A stretch of DNA of 64,000 nt from Salisapilia sapeloensis. Lineage: Eukaryota; Oomycota; Peronosporomycetes; Peronosporales; Salisapiliaceae. The position numbers and the translations under genes were made by a program. Shown one piece after another: positions 51,205 through 61,589 of the stretch (position 1 is the stretch's first letter; each line of letters opens with the position of its first letter). The notes under the pieces are model-generated. The model ran no database searches. It was not told where the DNA came from and saw only the letters and a program-made list of their open reading frames with translations. Location of the stretch: NCBI GenBank assembly GCA_023334545.1, contig JAADVB010000059.1, forward strand, positions 1 to 64,000, written 5' to 3'.

Positions 51205-52689
51205 CTACTTGGCGTACGGACAGTCGACGCCGTTCATCTCGACATAGACCGACTTGAGCTGCGTCCACGAGTCGGCGCCGGCAAGTCCGTTCTCACGGCC
51301 GAGACCAGACTTCTTGTAGCCACCCCATGGTGTCTCCACGGGCGAAAGGTTGTAGTTGTTGATCCACGTCGTACCAGCCTGTAGATCGGCAATGACTCGG
51401 TGGGCACGCTGCAAGTCACGCGTGAAGACACCAGCAGAAAGACCGTAAATGGTGTCGTTGGCGCGCGCAACCACCTCCTCTTCATCATCAAATGGTAGGA
51501 CCGTCATGACCATACCAAAGATCTCTTCCTTGACAATCGTCATCTCATCTTTGCAGTCGACAAAGATCGCTGGTGTCAAGAAGTATCCGTTTTTGAGCTC
51601 CTCCGACGGAACCACACGCTGTCCTCCCCCAGGTAATAGCGTTGCTCCTTCATCCTGACCGATCTGGATGTACTGCTGCACCTTTTCCATGTGCTTCTTG
51701 TGGACCATCGGTCCGATCTCCGTCGACTCGTCCAACGGATTGCCAATCTTCATCTTTAACGTACGCTCTTGCAACCTTTCGACGAACTTGTCAAAGATGT
51801 TGCGGTGGACGAACACACGCGTACCATTGGAGCAGACTTCTCCGGACGAGAACCAATTGGCCATCATGGCACCCGATACAGCTTCTTCAAGATCCGCATC
51901 TTCAAACACGAGCAAAGGCGATTTTCCACCCAACTCCATCGTCGCTTTCTTTAAATCCCTCGCAGCGGCTTCGTACACCTTTGTACCCGTGGCTTTGGAT
52001 CCGGTGAATGACACCTTGGCGATTTTCTCATGCTCCGACAAGGCTTGGCCGGTGGATCCAGCACCCAGGACGACATTGAACACACCTTCTGGTACGCCAG
52101 CTTCCACAAGCGCTTCTCCAAACTTCAAAGCCGTCAACGGCGTCTCTTCCGACGGCTTAAAGACCATCGAGTTACCGAAAGCGAGAGCAGGTGCTGCTTT
52201 CCAAGCGGCGCTTTGCAACGGATAGTTCCAAGCACCGATGCCAGCCGTGACACCCAGCGGTTCACGACGAGTGTAAGCCCAGCTACCACCCGGCATGTCG
52301 AGCATCTGTCCTCCAACGGACGGCACGACACCACCATAGTAGTTGAGGCAGTCAGTGGCACTTAGGATGTCCGTCGTGGTCGTTTCAGCAATAGGGCGAC
52401 CAGTGTCAATGGTCTCTAGCTTTGCAAGTTCATCCGTATTGGCCGTAAGAATGTCCGCAGCACGACGTAGGATAGCACCACGTTCCGTGGGCGAGTATTT
52501 CTTCCATTTGAGCTGTCCTTCGGCAGCAGCGTCGATGGCATCAGATACGGTCGAAGCGTCCGCTGGCGTGAACGTCGTTTCCGGCTTGTCCGTCCACGCG
52601 TTCATTAGCGTGATCGCCTCCGATGAGGATGCGGAAGCGACGTACTTGCCGCCAATGTAATTTTTCACAGTCCGAAGTGCTTTGCTCAT
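51205..52689 (-). CDS. Betaine aldehyde dehydrogenase-type ALDH (ALDH9-like)
   Basis: Single exon, 494 residues, the usual ALDH length. NAD(P)-dependent oxidation of an aldehyde to the acid. Catalytic residues are intact: general base E252 in MELGGKSPL and nucleophile C286 in SSGEVCSNGTRV, 34 apart as in the family. Also present: GAWNYPLQ, FTGSKATG and the EEIFGMV motif. The EVCSNGTRVFV block and IDTGRPIAETTTTDI segment favour betaine aldehyde or 4-trimethylaminobutyraldehyde dehydrogenases (BetB/ALDH9), which make glycine betaine or a carnitine precursor. No targeting peptide. No choline oxidase neighbour, so the physiological substrate is open. It converges on the ABC gene with 47 bases between stops. 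Confidence 0.92.
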   Translation of the reverse strand: MSKALRTVKNYIGGKYVASASSSEAITLMNAWTDKPETTFTPADASTVSDAIDAAAEGQLKWKKYSPTERGAILRRAADILTANTDELAKLETIDTGRPIAETTTTDILSATDCLNYYGGVVPSVGGQMLDMPGGSWAYTRREPLGVTAGIGAWNYPLQSAAWKAAPALAFGNSMVFKPSEETPLTALKFGEALVEAGVPEGVFNVVLGAGSTGQALSEHEKIAKVSFTGSKATGTKVYEAAARDLKKATMELGGKSPLLVFEDADLEEAVSGAMMANWFSSGEVCSNGTRVFVHRNIFDKFVERLQERTLKMKIGNPLDESTEIGPMVHKKHMEKVQQYIQIGQDEGATLLPGGGQRVVPSEELKNGYFLTPAIFVDCKDEMTIVKEEIFGMVMTVLPFDDEEEVVARANDTIYGLSAGVFTRDLQRAHRVIADLQAGTTWINNYNLSPVETPWGGYKKSGLGRENGLAGADSWTQLKSVYVEMNGVDCPYAK

Positions 52690-52916
52690 GCTTAGTCGAT
52701 GGTGAAAATGGAAAATGATCGAATCTTGTACTACTTTTGTGTACGTCTGGCCAGACGTCTCATAATATCACCCACTTTACGTGTTTAGTCCACCGTACTG
52801 CGTGTTGCAAGTCACGCAATGAATGGCGCTACTTTTTTCAGACTTGTATGCGTTTTACATGCCAATATGCAGAATAAAGTGAATATGAATGCAAGTTTTG
52901 ATTGTCGACAAGTAAG

Positions 52917-55040
52917 ATGGCACAGCGGACCATGGCAGCTTCTTCCGCTTCACAGGTACCTTTATGTCTCTTTCAATCGTCTGGGTAGATAGCTGATAGT
53001 AATGGTATGGATAGAATTCACTGGCGAGGATACAAGAGGAGAATCAGCGTCTACGAAAGGAATTGGGCGATGTGCAAATGCACAAGTCTTTGATTGAAGA
53101 CAGTTTACGCAAGAAGGAAAATGAGATTTTCGATATGCATCTTTCTGTATGTACGCTCGAGTACGAATTGAATTCGCGGCAGCCTGCAGAAGGTCCTAAA
53201 GTTGAAACACTGCAAAGTCAGCTCAACTTTGCTACCAACCAACTGACGGAAGCCAAGCGAGATAATCGATTGTTAAAGGCACAGGTGCAAAAGGAAAAAG
53301 CTTTGAGATCGGAGAGTAATAGGCAGAAGGCACAGGAAAAGTTGCGGTCGAGAAAGCGAAAAGCGACTTCCAGTGCAGACATAAGCTCAACCCAAGCACC
53401 ATCTCAAGCATCGTCCGAAATACCGACACTAGGAACGCAACGTCCTCCTCAGTCACAGCTTCACTCTACAGCTACTGCGTCACAGGAAAAAGAACAAGAC
53501 AGTCACTTTGATGAGGTATTCTACTATTACATCATTCATCAGTTTCCGTCTAACGGTAGGGTGACAGGAGAATGCTCGAGTGATTGCAAGTCTGCTAAGC
53601 AGTCCATCGCATGATCTGCTGACCTTACTATGTGGTCAAGACGAAAACAAGAGTGCTGACCCCACACCGCTATCTTCCAACCGACAGGAGATGCTACTGC
53701 ACTCGTTTGCCTCGACAGAAGCGTCCATGAGCTTTGCCAATTCATCCAGGTACGATACTCGACATGAAAGCACGCTCGGCACTAGTCGTGGCATGAATGA
53801 TTCTTCCATCCAGGAGTCTGTAGAGCAGAACTCGTCCATGTTTCTATCTCAGAGCATACCACAGCACCCTTCCAACGTCCAGTCTTCTTTACAGAAACTA
53901 CAAACTATATCTCCACCTGCGCGTTCTCGTTTCATGGACAAACAATCAAAGTCTCTCTTCTTCATTCTAGGCGACATGGCAGGAGGTGGTGTCAAAGCAA
54001 CAGCTCTCTTGCCGATTTTGACAGCGTACTTGGAAGTGGAGAATGATGCCGACGCGGTTATAATCGCCACAGTGACACGTCTACTTTCCTCTTTAATCTC
54101 TGAATGTGAATGCGTTCGAAGTTTCTTGCTCCAGAAGGCTGGGTCATACGTCCATCGAGGCATTCATCGTCGACATCGGTCAGGGATCTTCACAAACCAA
54201 CGCCACATCTCAGTCACATCAGCTCGTCAAGACATTCTTGTCCACAACGATGACATGAGCTTTATGGATGAAGCTATTGTGTCGAAAGACCGCGCACACT
54301 TGCGTGAACGACTTCACGCAGCTCTTGGGAGTGCTCTTCGTCGACACGTGAAGAGCTCACCTATCGTCGTAGAAAATATTCTGATGGTCATTCGGAATCT
54401 TGTGGAGCACAGTCCTACGTGGTATGAACAGGCAGACTTGCATTGGATCCTTGGAGACCATCTACTTGAAACGGTACTTATGTGTGATCCAAAACTTGGA
54501 CTCGGTATCCAAGTGGAAGCCATTGGTCTTTTGCATGGGTTACTACGCTGTTCGTGGATGGTGTCGAAAGTCACTAGTACCTGCACACGCTCCGACTTGC
54601 TGCATGCCATTGTCAAGTTACTTGATCACACAGTTGCGTCTTTGGCTAATGGAGATTTCATGCTACTACGTCAGGCACAGAAGCAAGCTTTGAGCGTTTT
54701 GCATGCTTTCGTCAAAGCGGATGGAGAGCAAGGCGTGCGCTTTATCATCCAGCGGACGCCAGGACTCGTGAAGCGGGTCGTGAGATTCATTGAAAAGGAG
54801 ACAAGGGAGATGGATGCTCTATCTGTGGGTGCGGACGGCGGGATGGCGTACCAACTAGTAGCTACTGCGGTAGAGTTATTAGTAGCAGTTGAACCCCATG
54901 TCGAGCTCGAAGCGACACTTCACGATACTAAATTAATCACTGCCTTGCGGTCTCTCGCACATAAACTCCATCGAATGGAAGATGACGATAAGAAGCATTG
55001 GCAGTGGATGGGAAAAGAGTTGGAACGAGCGTTGCATTAA
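52917..55040 (+). CDS. Coiled-coil/helical-repeat protein, possibly ATRIP
   Basis: Exons 52917-52955, 53015-53515 and 53568-55040 join in phase 0 to 670 residues. Residues 14-125 form a coiled coil (QEENQRLRKELGDVQMHKS, then LRKKENEIF), followed by basic KR-rich and Ser/Thr-rich parts, and from about 280 to the end a long all-helical domain with HEAT/ARM-like character (LLPILTAYLEV, VVENILMVIRNLVEH, QVEAIGLLHGLLR). This order, N-terminal coiled coil then helical repeats, and the total length fit ATRIP, the ATR kinase partner. The acidic RPA70-binding motif known at animal ATRIP N-termini is not seen. The assignment is tentative; an unrelated helical-repeat protein is possible. Confidence 0.55.
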
Positions 55041-55249
55041 GAATGAAAGTTGCTTTGAAACGAGATGGTCGTCTATGCATTTGCAGTTTGGATCAGGTGA
55101 CGCTACCACCTGTCGTTATTCCTGTTGTCACAACCAACGACGTGGGTGAGACCTGCAGGACGAGTTGTAGACGACATTTTTCCATACCCAGCACTGGCTC
55201 CACTTGTCTTTACGGCAAATTTTGGGCAAAGACGAAGAAATAAGAGAGG

Positions 55250-57183
55250 ATGGGACGAACGTGGAGGTTGGCGTTCTTCGCTAGCATGCTGCTTTTTGCT
55301 GCCATTAGAAATGCGAGTGGACAGTCAGGTAGGCGCATGTATCTTTATTGGGCGTTTTGGCATGGATGTGAACTCACCGAGTACATGATGCAGACTGCTT
55401 CGACCTACCCGTCTTGGTGTTCTCGAATTTGCCAGCGGAAAGCTCCGAGACAGCTTCTATCCAAGTGATGTATCAAAACAGTAGCGAACGGAATTGTTTT
55501 ACCAGTAGCTTGTACATGACCGGACCCTTGGCTACGATCTCTAAAAGTAAAGTCGAGTCCGAGGAACTGCTATTGCGTTTTAATTCCACTACTGCCCTCT
55601 TGGATCTACCACCAAGCACTTCGTTCGTTCTGGAGAACCTTGGCAACGTGGACGATAGTTTAATTCGAGAGTCATTCAGCCAACAACTTTTCCGTAAGGC
55701 TGGACACTTTGCTCCACAGAACCAGCATGTGCTGGTATTCACCTCCGACGGCAATGATCACCCGCAATACCACGGACTATTTCTAATCTCCCAGGGAATC
55801 TCCTTTGCGTCTGAAAACGCGTTGAACCTCGACGTCCTGGATAATACTTGTCAAGACGACGAATTGAGTGGCGGATGGGCTTGGCGATTTCCGTCATCTC
55901 CTTCCGATATTGGATATTCTGCCAACGTACTTCAGGACAAATATGAAGCCATGTTCGGTGGCAAGTCTCGCCCGATCATGCTGCACCCACCGCCTTCGAT
56001 GTTGACCCAGACGATGCGAAACTACTTTGTCGATGCACGCACAGGACCATTGCCTCAGCTCTATCGGTTCCTGTACGACAACATGACAAGTCCAGATGAT
56101 ATTGACCGTCACCTCGATCTGCTTTCCTTTGCAGACTTTTTCCTCCTCTCTGAGCTTGCCAATAATCCATCTTCATATCAATCAGGTAGCTACTTTTATA
56201 AAAATCGAGGAACACCGATTCAAATCGGATCGCACCATCATTGGGGACGCTTTTATCCAAAGCAGAACGTCAAAGACCAAAGTTGGCAATACCAGCAATC
56301 GATCTTTTGGAAACGATTGACTTGTAACTACCGATTCGCCGCCTTTGTGCAGCAACGGTGGGCTGAGTTGAGGCAGGACAAGTGGAGTGATCAAGAATTA
56401 AGTCAGGACATTACTCGCATGACTCGAGTACTTCGTCAAGGCTTAAACCATACTGGTATTCATTCAAATGATTCGAATATCGAGGCAGAAATCTTGCTTC
56501 ACAGATCCAATTTGGACGAGGGTATCGATGAACTTCTACAAGCAGTAGCTAGTAGAGTAGCGTGGATCGACAGTCATATTGCTAAACTCTTTCGGTCACT
56601 CAACAGCGACACGTGTGGTTCAGCTGGAGCACTACCGCGCTTCAACTGTGCGCACAAAAGCGATGATGATGGATGTCTGTATAATCCAAAAGCATATGCC
56701 TTGTCAGTGCGACCTGCTACCTTGCATACTGCTTCATTCCAGTCAACATGCTCTAGCCATGCTGAAAAGGGTGCGCTAGAAGCTGCTTCGATCGACTCGT
56801 GCTGGATGCCAATCGCTGATTATCTCCAGAACAGCGCATTGACTCCATTCTGTTCCGGCCATGGATCTTGTCCACCAGGTCCGAATGCCATCTGCGTCTG
56901 CTCCAATAAAAGCTCACTAGCCGACTGTAGTGCAGTAGACAGCTATGATGATGCGAATGAAACTCATCCAACTGCTGAGCACGAGTCCATGCAACCAGTG
57001 AAGGAAGACATGGCACCAGACTGGTCGTTTTTCCTCATCATAGCAGGAGCATTTGGCGTGTCTGTACTCATTTCCCAGCAACGTCGACAACGTATCGAGG
57101 AACGGAATCGCGTGGAAATGGATCGACAAAATCGCAGACGTGATCGACGTCGAGCACGGGCTGCTCAATACGGGACCATGTAG
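55250..57183 (+). CDS. CotH-like secreted membrane protein with EGF-like segment
   Basis: Exons 55250-55328 and 55394-57183 join in phase 1 to 622 residues. A good signal peptide (LAFFASMLLFAAIRNASG) opens the protein. The ectodomain resembles spore-coat CotH kinases: LVFSNLP near the start, LSFADFFLLSELANNPSSY and SGSYFYKNRGTPIQIGS. At the place where active CotH has an Asp-containing WDFD-type motif, this one has SHHHWGRF, and the N-x-D motif is NNPSS, so metal ligands look lost. A Cys-rich EGF-like stretch (CSGHGSCPPGPNAICVC) precedes a single transmembrane helix near 570-586 and a short very basic cytosolic tail. Type I surface protein; activity doubtful. Confidence 0.78.
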
Positions 57184-57255
57184 CTTCCTTCTTGTATACA
57201 ACGAAATCCAATGCACAAACTTTTTTACATGATACTATTGTTCATGCGTTTTTAT

Positions 57256-58598
57256 CTACACGAGTACGACTTCCATCTTCCGTTCACTCTCGGTTTCATC
57301 CAGCGAGCCACTACTCCTCCGTCGCATCGGGTGTCTATCAAAAGGATCTTCTTCCGACTCGAAAATCGTGTCTTCATCTTCACTATGCTTGGCAACAGGA
57401 GCATACTTTACATCCTTTTGGATCGTATCCAGGTCACCCTCACCAACCTTGTCATCCCCACTGTGATAGTTTTTAATGACAGAGTACGTGATCATCCCCG
57501 TGGTTGCGACGATGAGTCCAGCAATATTAATCGGGAGCAAGATATCGTTAAAGACGAGGACGGCCAAGAGTACTTGAGTGACATCTTTGAAACTACCAGC
57601 GATACCGAGCGATAGAGCAGACGTCTTTTTGACAAGTGCAATCTCCACGAAGATCAGACCAAAGGCGAGTGTACCACTGAATACAATGGAAGCGATACAC
57701 ACGGCGAATAATTCTCCATCATGGAGAAATTTGGATCCGATCAGACTAGGGCCGTCTAGAACAGCAGCTATTGGCACGAGGCCTAGTGCACTCGCTGGAG
57801 CAATGTAATAGACGACCGCAAGGATCCGGTAGGAAGTCGATAAGGAGTCATTCTTGGGCAGTTGTTGGAGTAGAGATTGAGTGAGTACCCACCGCAAGGA
57901 GCCTAGCATCGCTGCAATCAGTACCATCGAAAACCCTTTTAAACTAAACTGTGTCGATCCGTAGCTAGTTAATGCGATTCCAACGGAAATCAATACGACA
58001 ACCGACGTGAGTCTCCAGGATGGATCTTGATGGCCAAGTGTAAAGGAGAAAAGCAAGTTCCTATTCGATCTTTAATATGAGTTCATGATATGTTTATGGA
58101 GAGTATGTACCAGACATTGGTGCTGGATTTCGTGATGGTGTAGAGAGTCACCGTGATGAATAGAAACGAGAGGTTTGAAAGCATGATATCAAGAGCAGTG
58201 CTCAGTCCAATTGGTACAGCTAATCTCCAGTAAGTCTTTGTCGGAAGAGGATCGATCGGTGATGACCACCATGCTAGTCGAGATAAGATCCATTTGAGCA
58301 TCATGTGCAAGCAAGTGACTGTCGTGGCATATGGAAACCCTCCACCGGCCCACACACCAAAGAACCATTTGTTAAACAGTGTCATACTGATACTGATGCT
58401 GTACCAAAGCACGATCAGGTGTGCGACATCAAGGGCTAGCTGCAGCTTCGCGTGGCTCTGTTTATCCACGACTCGTGATGCAACTTTCAGTGCAAACGAT
58501 AGTGTCAAGAAGGAGCAGCCCATGATGACGAGCGCTTCTGTTTTGTCCGTAGGTGCATGGAGCTCATCCTCGGCGCTCGATGCGTCGAGCATGCCCAT
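57256..58598 (-). CDS. SLC35C2: SLC35C2-like nucleotide-sugar/triose-phosphate transporter family
   Basis: Exons 58598-58111 and 58060-57256 (50-nt intron) give 430 residues with about ten membrane helices of the drug/metabolite transporter fold. Family marks include NKWFFG in the first part, ITKSSTNVW at the exon boundary, YGSTQFSLKGFSMVL and RWVLTQSLLQ, all like SLC35C2 and its fungal and plant relatives. SLC35C2 sits in the Golgi/ERGIC and influences fucosylation; its substrate is not firmly known. The cytosolic C-terminal tail is acidic, with a possible sorting motif, and ends ERKMEVVLV. Confidence 0.88.
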
Positions 58599-58866
58599 AT
58601 CACTCGGGCGTTCAATAGTTGCAGTTGTGTTTTAGCAACAGATTCGTTGCAATCTAGGAATTCATCGCCTGTCCATCCTGAAAGGTCGTTAGCTCGTGAC
58701 GCTGATTGCGTGGTACGGAGTTCATGAGCGAGGACTAGGAGTATCCGATCTGGAATGCATAGTCTCTACTTGAACTTGACGCAGCTGATGATCATAAGCT
58801 CAAGATACATTCGCGTGCCTTTACGTACGTATCCATTCTCGAACTTGTTCGTCCTCTACCTTCAAC
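58599..58866. other. Intergenic spacer upstream of SLC35C2-like gene
   Basis: 268 bases with no recognisable feature; expected to contain the promoter of the minus-strand transporter and perhaps that of the putative small gene downstream. Confidence 0.35.
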
Positions 58867-59170
58867 ATGAAAGGGTCTGCTCAGCAGAAGGCGGACTCAC
58901 GTACCTCTGGAAAATGCATGTCGACGGATTATTTCTGGCGATACGTGCGCGAATGTGTGTCGTATTCGCTCGCAGTGTTCCAAGAATAAATAACTGATAA
59001 AATCAAGTGGCCAGTGCCTTAAATTCTTGTGCGAGTTGAAAGTTGTCGCAACGTCTTGCCTCTGGTCGTAGCCATTTTCGCTTTCTGGGTTCTTTACGTC
59101 AGCCTCCAGTACCAACTCGGATCGTTTCGTTGTTGGGTTAGCACCTCTGGATTTCCTTTACTACCATAAT
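58867..59170 (+). CDS. Putative small single-pass membrane protein
   Basis: Tentative two-exon gene, 58867-58954 and 59037-59170, giving 73 residues with one clear hydrophobic helix (VLPLVVAIFAFWVLYVSLQY) near the middle. The donor GTGTGT and acceptor GCGAG are weak, and other donors (for example at 58901) are possible. It ends 30 bases before the start of the PX-RING gene, so it could instead be leader sequence of that gene. No family recognised. Confidence 0.2.
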
Positions 59171-59199
59171 CAAATTTGCCGATAAGAGCTTGCACGAAA

Positions 59200-60129
59200 A
59201 TGCCTGCAGCCTACCCAACACCAGCAGGATCACGACGATATGGCCGTATACCTGCTCGAAACGACATTATCCATCGAACCAAATGCGTACCCGTCGGCGA
59301 TATGCTAAAAACGTCTTCTGATAATCTACTCCCACTCGAGCTTCGTATCCTTTCACCGACAATGATAAATGGTCGAGCAGTCTACACATGCCAAGTCACA
59401 AGTCGACAGACCGGGCAAGAGTTTCAAGTACATCACCACTACTCCGATTTTCGAAATTTTGCGCTCCAAATCCAAGAAGACTGGACTTGCCATGAATTCA
59501 TGAGATGCAATGGAGCTTGTGAAGCGATCCAAGACTTTCTCCGACTCGAGTTTCCATCCCGACTATGGGTTCTTTCCAATACACGTGGGATGCTCCGAAG
59601 ACGCCGTCAGTCATTAGAGCAAGTTTTTACAAATTTACTTCGCATCGTCCTGCGATTTGGAAACACAATGATGTGTCTTCATGCTCGTCAACACCTGCCG
59701 ACCAACCTCTTTGATTTCCTGGGCGTCACAGAAAGCCAATGCCAGCGATCACTAGTAGAGACTTACATCGATGGCATTCAACCAAAGATTAGAGCAAGCT
59801 CTATTTCAAATGCATCCACCGTATCTGCCACGATCGACTTACCAACCTCGAACCAAACGAATATGGACTGCCACAACGACACTTGTGTCGTCTGCTACGA
59901 CAATCTAGAAGACGAAAACGACGTCGTCACGACCTTGAAGTGCGGTCATGCTTTCCATCGTAGCTGTGTTTTCGAATGGCTTAAGCTCAATCTCCACTGT
60001 CCAATCTGCCGAGTCCCTGTTGTGCATTCTCTCGTCGCCGTATGCTGCCGTCCTCGAGGCCGGATTATCTGGTGGCTGGATGACTATGAAAAGAGCTTGC
60101 TAGACTTTGAATTAAAACAAGTAAACTAG
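59200..60129 (+). CDS. PX domain plus RING-H2 protein, candidate E3 ligase
   Basis: Single exon, 309 residues from the first ATG. A PX-like domain spans about 45-190: LELRILSPTMINGRAVYTCQ, then QEFQVHHHYSDFRNFALQIQ, the stretch that in PX domains binds phosphoinositides, with a later RRRRQSLEQVFTNLL helix and FLGV end. A RING-H2 finger lies near 230-275: CVVCYDN, LKCGHAFHRSC and CPICR, all eight ligands seen. The tail has a WW pair that may touch membrane. Suggests an endosome-targeted ubiquitin ligase; inference. No signal peptide or true transmembrane helix. Confidence 0.85.
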   Translation: MPAAYPTPAGSRRYGRIPARNDIIHRTKCVPVGDMLKTSSDNLLPLELRILSPTMINGRAVYTCQVTSRQTGQEFQVHHHYSDFRNFALQIQEDWTCHEFMRCNGACEAIQDFLRLEFPSRLWVLSNTRGMLRRRRQSLEQVFTNLLRIVLRFGNTMMCLHARQHLPTNLFDFLGVTESQCQRSLVETYIDGIQPKIRASSISNASTVSATIDLPTSNQTNMDCHNDTCVVCYDNLEDENDVVTTLKCGHAFHRSCVFEWLKLNLHCPICRVPVVHSLVAVCCRPRGRIIWWLDDYEKSLLDFELKQVN

Positions 60130-60160
60130 TTCATTATTCGCAACGAGTACTTGCATTGGA

Positions 60161-61467
60161 CTAATTCGTTTCGTCCTTATGATTCTTCAAAATGACTTCA
60201 ATTTTATCTGCGAGCTCCACTGCTGACGGTCGCTGCGCCGGATTATGCTGCCACGCATCTCTCACGACATCCTGCATCTCCTTTGGAAAGCTTTCCATCT
60301 CATCCACAGGAGGTCGCATTCCCTTTTGCACAGCTTCATACACGTCAGTTCGTGCCATGTCTTCAAACGGTTTATTACGCGATCCGATGGACCAGATCAC
60401 GACGGCGACACTGTATACATCGAGTTTCTCATCCAGAGGCTGGAATGCAAACTCTTCTGGAGACCTCCACTTGCCTTTTGCCACCGGTGTGATCGGATGA
60501 CACTTTGGGCCAGTGTACAACCCGTCTGGACTACGTCGAGGACCCGCATATTTGAGTCTGTTAAAGTCGTTTAGCAGCAAACGCCCGTTGGCATCCACGA
60601 GAAACTGTCTTGGCTGGAGATCTGTGTGGGTGAACGGACCTCCTTTGGCTGCATGTAGCTGTGCAACACCCTTTGCAGCGTCCAAGGCAAGTTCCAAGGA
60701 TCTTCGAGGTGAAATTTCTACCTGGCTTTCAAATAAGAGGTCGTCTAAATTAGTCGGAACGTAGTCGACGACGACTGTGGTATTGCACCACCCAACGAGT
60801 GACACGATGTTTGGTGCGTCTCGAATGCTAAAGGTGGCTGCAGCCTCTTGAACGTGTCTTGGAAGGATGTCCGTACGATTAAGCAAGTGGTCCTTGACTT
60901 TCTTAATAGCAATCTCTCTCCCTATTTTAATATACTTGAGTACCACTTCGTACATAATTTGGATAGAGGATCGTACCTTGCCACTTCGAGTGATAAACTT
61001 CTCGCCAAAAGCCTTCTCCAAGATATTCGCCTAAAGCGAGTTCATCGATGTTATCACAATTGATATCCAACTCTTCTGGCTTGAACATGCTAACGACATT
61101 CGCAAAATCGCATCCTTTCTATCCTCCACTACGTTATGCTGCATTGAGTAATCATAAAAGCAGTAAATCGTACCTGTTTCTTATACGTCTCCGGTTTTAA
61201 GAACCACGGAAGCTCGCTAGTTTTCTTCATAACCTTCTCGGGCTTCTTTCGTAGTTTGGGTGATTCCTGAGGCTGGATGAAAGCTGGGTTCGATGCAGTG
61301 GCATGCCCATCACCGGACTTGAGCAGCGATAGAAGACCTTCATCCCGGTGTTGCACGATCACCGTGAGCATAGACAGGTTCCAACCCAGTAGCAGCAAGA
61401 TTGCAGCTGCAGCGCATTTCCCAAGTACGTTCAGTCGAGTATCGTACTCCCGTCCTCGCCGCGACAT
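60161..61467 (-). CDS. Type II membrane, lumenal protein kinase-like protein
   Basis: Exons 61467-61174, 61118-60977 and 60921-60161, introns 55 and 55 nt, give 398 residues. The start at 61467 is the first ATG. A hydrophobic helix at about 18-38 after basic residues indicates a type II anchor with the kinase in the lumen or outside. Kinase motifs after splicing: LGEGFWREVYHSKW loop, REIAIKKVKD lysine, THTDLQPRQFL with D246 (HRD changed to HTD), NDFNR with D264 (DFG changed to DFN), and WRSPEEF. This set resembles FAM69-like secretory kinases found in animals, diatoms and oomycetes. Active or not is unknown. Stop of this gene and of PX-RING face each other 31 bases apart. Confidence 0.85.
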
Positions 61468-61589
61468 CCTGCTCCTTCGACCTCCACGTGATATGGCTTC
61501 ACAATCCCTTATCCAATCGCCGGGAATTAAAAGTCGATTTTCTACCAATCCTCATCCGGAAGAGCAAGAAAAGCGAAAGATTGATCGTC
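61468..61589. promoter_or_regulatory. Bidirectional promoter, lumenal kinase / WDTC1
   Basis: 122 bases between divergent start codons. In this interval the WDTC1 frame is open without an ATG, and homology does not extend into it. Confidence 0.4.

Noticed and set aside
55043-55243. 67-codon plus-strand frame between the ATRIP-like and CotH-like genes
   Set aside because: No domain or signal; alternative frames of the same stretch look equally protein-like, and the space is needed for UTR and promoter.
61401-61589. Upstream extension of the WDTC1 frame
   Set aside because: No ATG in this part, it overlaps the divergent kinase's first exon, and homology starts after 61590.
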